Shown one piece after another: positions 60,911 through 64,000 of a DNA stretch of 64,000 nt (position 1 is the first letter of the stretch; every line of letters starts with the position of its first letter). Origin of the DNA: Glaciecola sp028401415 (GTDB taxonomy: Bacteria > Pseudomonadota > Gammaproteobacteria > Enterobacterales > Alteromonadaceae); contig NZ_CP171821.2 of NCBI RefSeq assembly GCF_028401415.2, positions 3,100,001 to 3,164,000 on the forward strand, read 5' to 3'. The notes below the pieces were generated by a model that searched no databases, was not told the DNA's origin, and was given only the letters and a program-made list of their open reading frames with translations. The translations under genes and the position numbers were made by a program.

Positions 60911-62404
60911 ATGTCGAATGTAAAAAGCACCTCTATGCATACTTGGTCAATTATCTGTATCTTGTTCATAATTCTAATTGGAGCAAATACCTATATATCC
61001 AGTAGTACTGTAAATGAGCTGCGAGCCTTGCAGCAAGATGTGCGCAACACGGGAGACATACGAGCAGTCTTAAGTAGACTCTATATTGACTTTTTAACCG
61101 TTGAAACGAGAGAAAATGGCTACCTGTTAGAAATGAGTCAAGGCGCATTGCGGGAATTTAACAGCGCATTGGATAAAGCGCAGAACAGTTTAAAAAAGCT
61201 CACAGACATTCAGTCAGACTTAAATAACCAAAAAATACTCATTGACCAAGTTGCAAAGTTGATAAACAACGAGCTTAATGCCTTGCAAGGGTCTATTGAT
61301 AAAGCACAAGCGTCTGAGCAGCAAGATGACGAAATGGGAAAGAACTTGCTTGGACGACTGCCTAATCAACATCAGCGTTACGCGAAAATTCGAGAGCTGT
61401 TTGAAACAATAAGTGCAAACGAAGAAGCCTATAGAACCCAATTATCTACTGAACTTCAAAAGGTTGTGGCTGAATCACGAACGACGCTTATCATCTCCCT
61501 AATTACTAGCATTTTACTAGTTGTCGGAATTTTCTTTTTAGCGCGCATGAACATTCAATTTCAACGCAAACGAGAGCGAGAAATTGAAGAGCAGAACGCC
61601 GATTTATTTTTTGCTGTGGAGGAACGTACTCGCGAGCTATCTATTTATTCAGAAGAGCTCAAGCGCAGTAACAGAGAATTAGAAGATTTTGCGTTTGTAG
61701 CATCACACGACTTGCAAGAGCCACTTCGAAAGATTCAAACCTTTGGTGACCGACTGCAAACCCAATTTAAGGAACAGTTAGGGGATAAAGGGAGTGATTA
61801 TCTTAAGCGTATGCAAAAAGCGGCAATACGCATGAGCAAACTCATCAATGATTTATTAGAGTTTTCGCGCGTGAGCAGTCGTGGAAAGGCATTTACCAAA
61901 ACCGACTTGAATTCGATCGTAAAAGATTGCCAGGAAGATTTAAGTCTCGTCATTGAGGAAAAACAGGCAAAGCTTGACTACGAATGCCTACCTGAAGTTG
62001 ATGCAGACCCACTGCAGATGCAACAGCTTTTTTACAATCTGGTAGCCAACGCACTTAAGTTTTCGCATGCTGAGCGAAACCCAATTATCGAAATTACGGT
62101 AAAAGCGGGTGCCCAGCCCGCAGATATTAATCAGCGAAATTTAGAAAATTGGGTACGAATTATTGTCAAAGATAACGGTATTGGTTTCGAGCAAAATTAT
62201 GCTGACAAAATATTTGCCCCCTTTCAGCGCTTACATTCTCGCAATGAGTATGAAGGCACCGGTATTGGCCTATCAGTATGTCGGCGTATTGTTGAGCGGC
62301 ATAACGGACGAATTACTGCGCAAAGTGAGGCCGGCGAGGGGAGCGAGTTCATCATTGACTTGCCTTGCTCAAATCAACTGCTCAGCATTGGAGATAAGGC
62401 ATGA
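60911..62404 (+). CDS. CHASE3-domain sensor histidine kinase
   Basis: The 497-residue inner-membrane protein has a transmembrane helix at about 12-30. A periplasmic CHASE3 four-helix sensor (about 32-190) contains the segment SRLYIDFLTVETRENGYLL. A second transmembrane helix (about 195-215) and a coiled-coil linker follow. The HisKA domain has the phospho-accepting His266 (VASHDLQEPLRKIQ). The HATPase domain has an N box (YNLVANALKFSH), a G1 box (VKDNGIGFEQ) and a G2 box (EGTGIGLSVCRRIVERH). This SHDLQEPLRKI type is common in phytochrome-like and CHASE3 kinases. It is likely a cognate kinase for one of the neighbouring regulators. The sensed signal is unknown. It starts twelve bases after the H-box protein and is followed by the hybrid kinase gene after 51 bases. 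Confidence 0.93.
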   Translation: MSNVKSTSMHTWSIICILFIILIGANTYISSSTVNELRALQQDVRNTGDIRAVLSRLYIDFLTVETRENGYLLEMSQGALREFNSALDKAQNSLKKLTDIQSDLNNQKILIDQVAKLINNELNALQGSIDKAQASEQQDDEMGKNLLGRLPNQHQRYAKIRELFETISANEEAYRTQLSTELQKVVAESRTTLIISLITSILLVVGIFFLARMNIQFQRKREREIEEQNADLFFAVEERTRELSIYSEELKRSNRELEDFAFVASHDLQEPLRKIQTFGDRLQTQFKEQLGDKGSDYLKRMQKAAIRMSKLINDLLEFSRVSSRGKAFTKTDLNSIVKDCQEDLSLVIEEKQAKLDYECLPEVDADPLQMQQLFYNLVANALKFSHAERNPIIEITVKAGAQPADINQRNLENWVRIIVKDNGIGFEQNYADKIFAPFQRLHSRNEYEGTGIGLSVCRRIVERHNGRITAQSEAGEGSEFIIDLPCSNQLLSIGDKA

Positions 62405-62455
62405 CGACGGTATGTAAAATGCTTAACGGGATGGTGTTTTCGTGGGTATCAAGCC

Positions 62456-64000
62456 ATGCATGAGCAGAAGCCTAGGCCGATAAAGCGTGTTTTACTTATC
62501 GAAGATGACGAAGATGACGTGCTTATTGCCTCAGACCGTCTACGCGAAATAGGCGGTGCGGATGTCGACGTCACAGTAAGTTTTGACAAATCACAAGCGG
62601 TATCCTATTTATGCTCCAACACTTTCGATTTATGTCTTCTGGATCATTTTCTTGGATCGTTTTCAGGCTTAGAGGTGCTAGACGCATTGGGGGATGAGTC
62701 TATTAAAACCCCAATCGTAATGTTAACGGGGCAAAACGATGAAGTGGTGGAGCGAAAAGCGATTAACAAAGGCGCGCAAGACTACATTATGAAAGCGGCT
62801 ATTGAAACCGCTGAATTTGAAAAATCGGTGTTTTATGCGATATCGCGAAAGGAGTTAGAAATTTCGCGCATCACAAATGAGCGCATCCGTTCTGAAAATC
62901 AAGCTAAAGATAAGTTTATTGCCCATTTAAGCCACGAGCTTCGTACTCCGCTCACGTCAATCCTTGGCTATACCTCATTGCTACTCGAAAACGACATGGC
63001 CGCACCTTTACAAAAAGAGCTACAGATCATTGGCAATAACGGCAAACATTTGCTTAATTTGTTGAACGATGTGCTTGACTTATCGAAAATATCCGCGGGC
63101 AAATTTGAACTACAAAACCGAAAAACGGCCCTTCATCAGCTGTTTGTTGAAGTGTATTCCTTGTCATCAGTGAATGCCTTAGACAAAGGTCTTGAGCTAA
63201 TATGTCGCTCAAGCACTGAGATACCACATCATGTAATGCTAGATGAGATTCGCTTTAAGCAAGTGTTAATCAACTTGCTTGGCAATGCTATCAAATTTAC
63301 CGACAGCGGAACGGTTTCCCTTTGTATATCTGAGACCTACTGTGAAAAGCCAGAGCTTTGTGTCGAAGTAAAAGACACTGGAATTGGCATGGAGCAGAGC
63401 CAAATCGACTCGATTTTCCAGCCCTTCAGACAAATCGAAGATGTGGCAAATAGGAAAGCGGGTGGTGCCGGTCTAGGATTATCTATAACGGCTGAAATCA
63501 TTCATAGAATGGGCGGGCGAATAGATGTTGAGTCGTCGCTCGATAAGGGGTCAACATTTACCTTACTTATGCCGCTCGTTCGATGCCCCGACACAGACAG
63601 CTCGCATGTAAATATTAATTTGCTAGAGCCTAACGAAGTCATAAGCGCCAAAAAACGACTTCGTGGCAAAGTACTAATTGTTGATGATGTGTTTGAAATT
63701 CGTCAACTTGTAGGCCATTACGTTAAGCAAAGCGGTTGCAGCATTGAATTTGCTCGCAATGGGCAGTTAGCCGTTGAAGCGGTTGACGATGCTCATCAGC
63801 AAAATGTCCCATTTGATTTGGTGCTAATGGATTTACATATGCCTGTTATGACGGGAGTAGAAGCGATGACGCAAATAAAGCGCCACTTTCCTCATTTGCC
63901 TGTTATTGCAATGACTGCAGCGATACAAAAAGGTACAAAAACCACCACCGATGACGCGGGCTTTTCCGATTTGCTGGCTAAACCAATTGAACCAGATAGC
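62456..64000 (+). CDS. Response regulator-histidine kinase hybrid, 3' end cut by window edge
   Basis: The frame is open from ATG 62456 to the right edge, giving 515 codons. A receiver domain (about 8-125, phospho-acceptor Asp63 in LCLLDHFLGSFSG) is followed by a HisKA domain (His160 in HLSHELRTPLTSI), a HATPase domain (LLGNAIKFTDSG, VKDTGIGMEQ and GGAGLGLSI, about 260-375) and a second receiver domain (about 400-515, LVLMDLHMPVMTG), probably complete apart from its last residues. No transmembrane helix is seen, so it is cytoplasmic and gets its input through its first receiver domain. An Hpt domain might follow beyond the edge. An upstream stop in this frame (62402-62404) limits the start choice to 62456. 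It fits a phosphorelay with the preceding kinase. Confidence 0.92.
   Translation, partial: MHEQKPRPIKRVLLIEDDEDDVLIASDRLREIGGADVDVTVSFDKSQAVSYLCSNTFDLCLLDHFLGSFSGLEVLDALGDESIKTPIVMLTGQNDEVVERKAINKGAQDYIMKAAIETAEFEKSVFYAISRKELEISRITNERIRSENQAKDKFIAHLSHELRTPLTSILGYTSLLLENDMAAPLQKELQIIGNNGKHLLNLLNDVLDLSKISAGKFELQNRKTALHQLFVEVYSLSSVNALDKGLELICRSSTEIPHHVMLDEIRFKQVLINLLGNAIKFTDSGTVSLCISETYCEKPELCVEVKDTGIGMEQSQIDSIFQPFRQIEDVANRKAGGAGLGLSITAEIIHRMGGRIDVESSLDKGSTFTLLMPLVRCPDTDSSHVNINLLEPNEVISAKKRLRGKVLIVDDVFEIRQLVGHYVKQSGCSIEFARNGQLAVEAVDDAHQQNVPFDLVLMDLHMPVMTGVEAMTQIKRHFPHLPVIAMTAAIQKGTKTTTDDAGFSDLLAKPIEPDS

Noticed and set aside
62401..62463. A 20-codon open frame between the two kinase genes
   Set aside because: It overlaps the kinase stop and the start of the hybrid kinase, is very short, and shows no ribosome site or recognisable sequence.

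Overview
The window reads as chromosomal DNA of a marine, polysaccharide-degrading gammaproteobacterium, most likely an alteromonad (Alteromonas/Glaciecola/Paraglaciecola-like). The reasons are large TonB-dependent receptors placed beside glycoside hydrolases, a SapC/tryptophan-halogenase-like pair inside a sugar locus, a cytochrome c5, an Na+/sugar symporter and a giant GlyGly-CTERM surface protein. The genus is inference. I saw no rRNA, tRNA, CRISPR array, prophage or transposase gene.

Layout. (1) 1-2725: the N-terminal two thirds of a GAF-GAF-GGDEF signalling protein cut by the left edge, a cytochrome c5 and a small lipoprotein. (2) 3083-17321: a 4469-residue exported repeat protein with DUF11-like repeats, 14 cadherin-like repeats, a thrombospondin-3-like stretch, a choice-of-anchor-like domain and a C-terminal GlyGly-CTERM-type sorting tail. 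It overlaps the gene of a small outer-membrane beta-barrel protein. (3) 17346-18692: an MscS-type channel. (4) 18765-36532: a galactose/galactoside locus with divergent GH36 alpha-galactosidase and GH42 beta-galactosidase, a TonB receptor, a halogenase-like flavoprotein, SapC, a sodium/sugar symporter, galT and galK, then an alpha/beta hydrolase, a GntR/FadR-type regulator, a catalytically degenerate GalT relative and a LacI/GalR-type regulator. (5) 36635-38301: an OmpA-type lipoprotein and an unrecognised exported protein.

(6) 38432-55035: a second saccharide locus. It has two paralogous exported proteins that look like unassigned clan-A-type glycoside hydrolases, a sulfatase, a GH92 alpha-mannosidase lipoprotein, a TonB receptor, a LacI regulator, an MFS sugar permease, a ROK sugar kinase and mannose-6-phosphate isomerase. 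Three near-identical 18-bp palindromes (consensus AATGTTAnCGATnACATT) lie before the first putative hydrolase, in the receptor/regulator gap and before the permease. They tie this stretch together as one probable LacI-controlled mannoside regulon. The GH92 plus sulfatase content suggests a sulfated or otherwise decorated alpha-mannan as substrate (inference). A 205-bp palindromic MITE-like element with 26-bp perfect terminal inverted repeats sits between the two paralogues.

(7) 55289-58976: small membrane and envelope genes (DUF1328, a small lipoprotein, a second MscS channel, an exported protein, DUF2254, DUF2177). (8) 59227-64000: a signalling operon with a sigma-54-activating response regulator, a 66-residue stand-alone histidine-kinase H-box protein, a CHASE3 histidine kinase and a response regulator/histidine kinase hybrid cut by the right edge.

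Expected flow of metabolism. Galactosides enter through the 23485 receptor, are cut by GH36/GH42, galactose is imported by the symporter and enters the Leloir pathway through GalK and GalT; galE and galM are not in the window. Mannosides enter through the 47168 receptor, are desulfated and trimmed by the sulfatase and GH92, mannose is imported by the MFS permease, phosphorylated by the ROK kinase and isomerised to fructose-6-phosphate by ManA.
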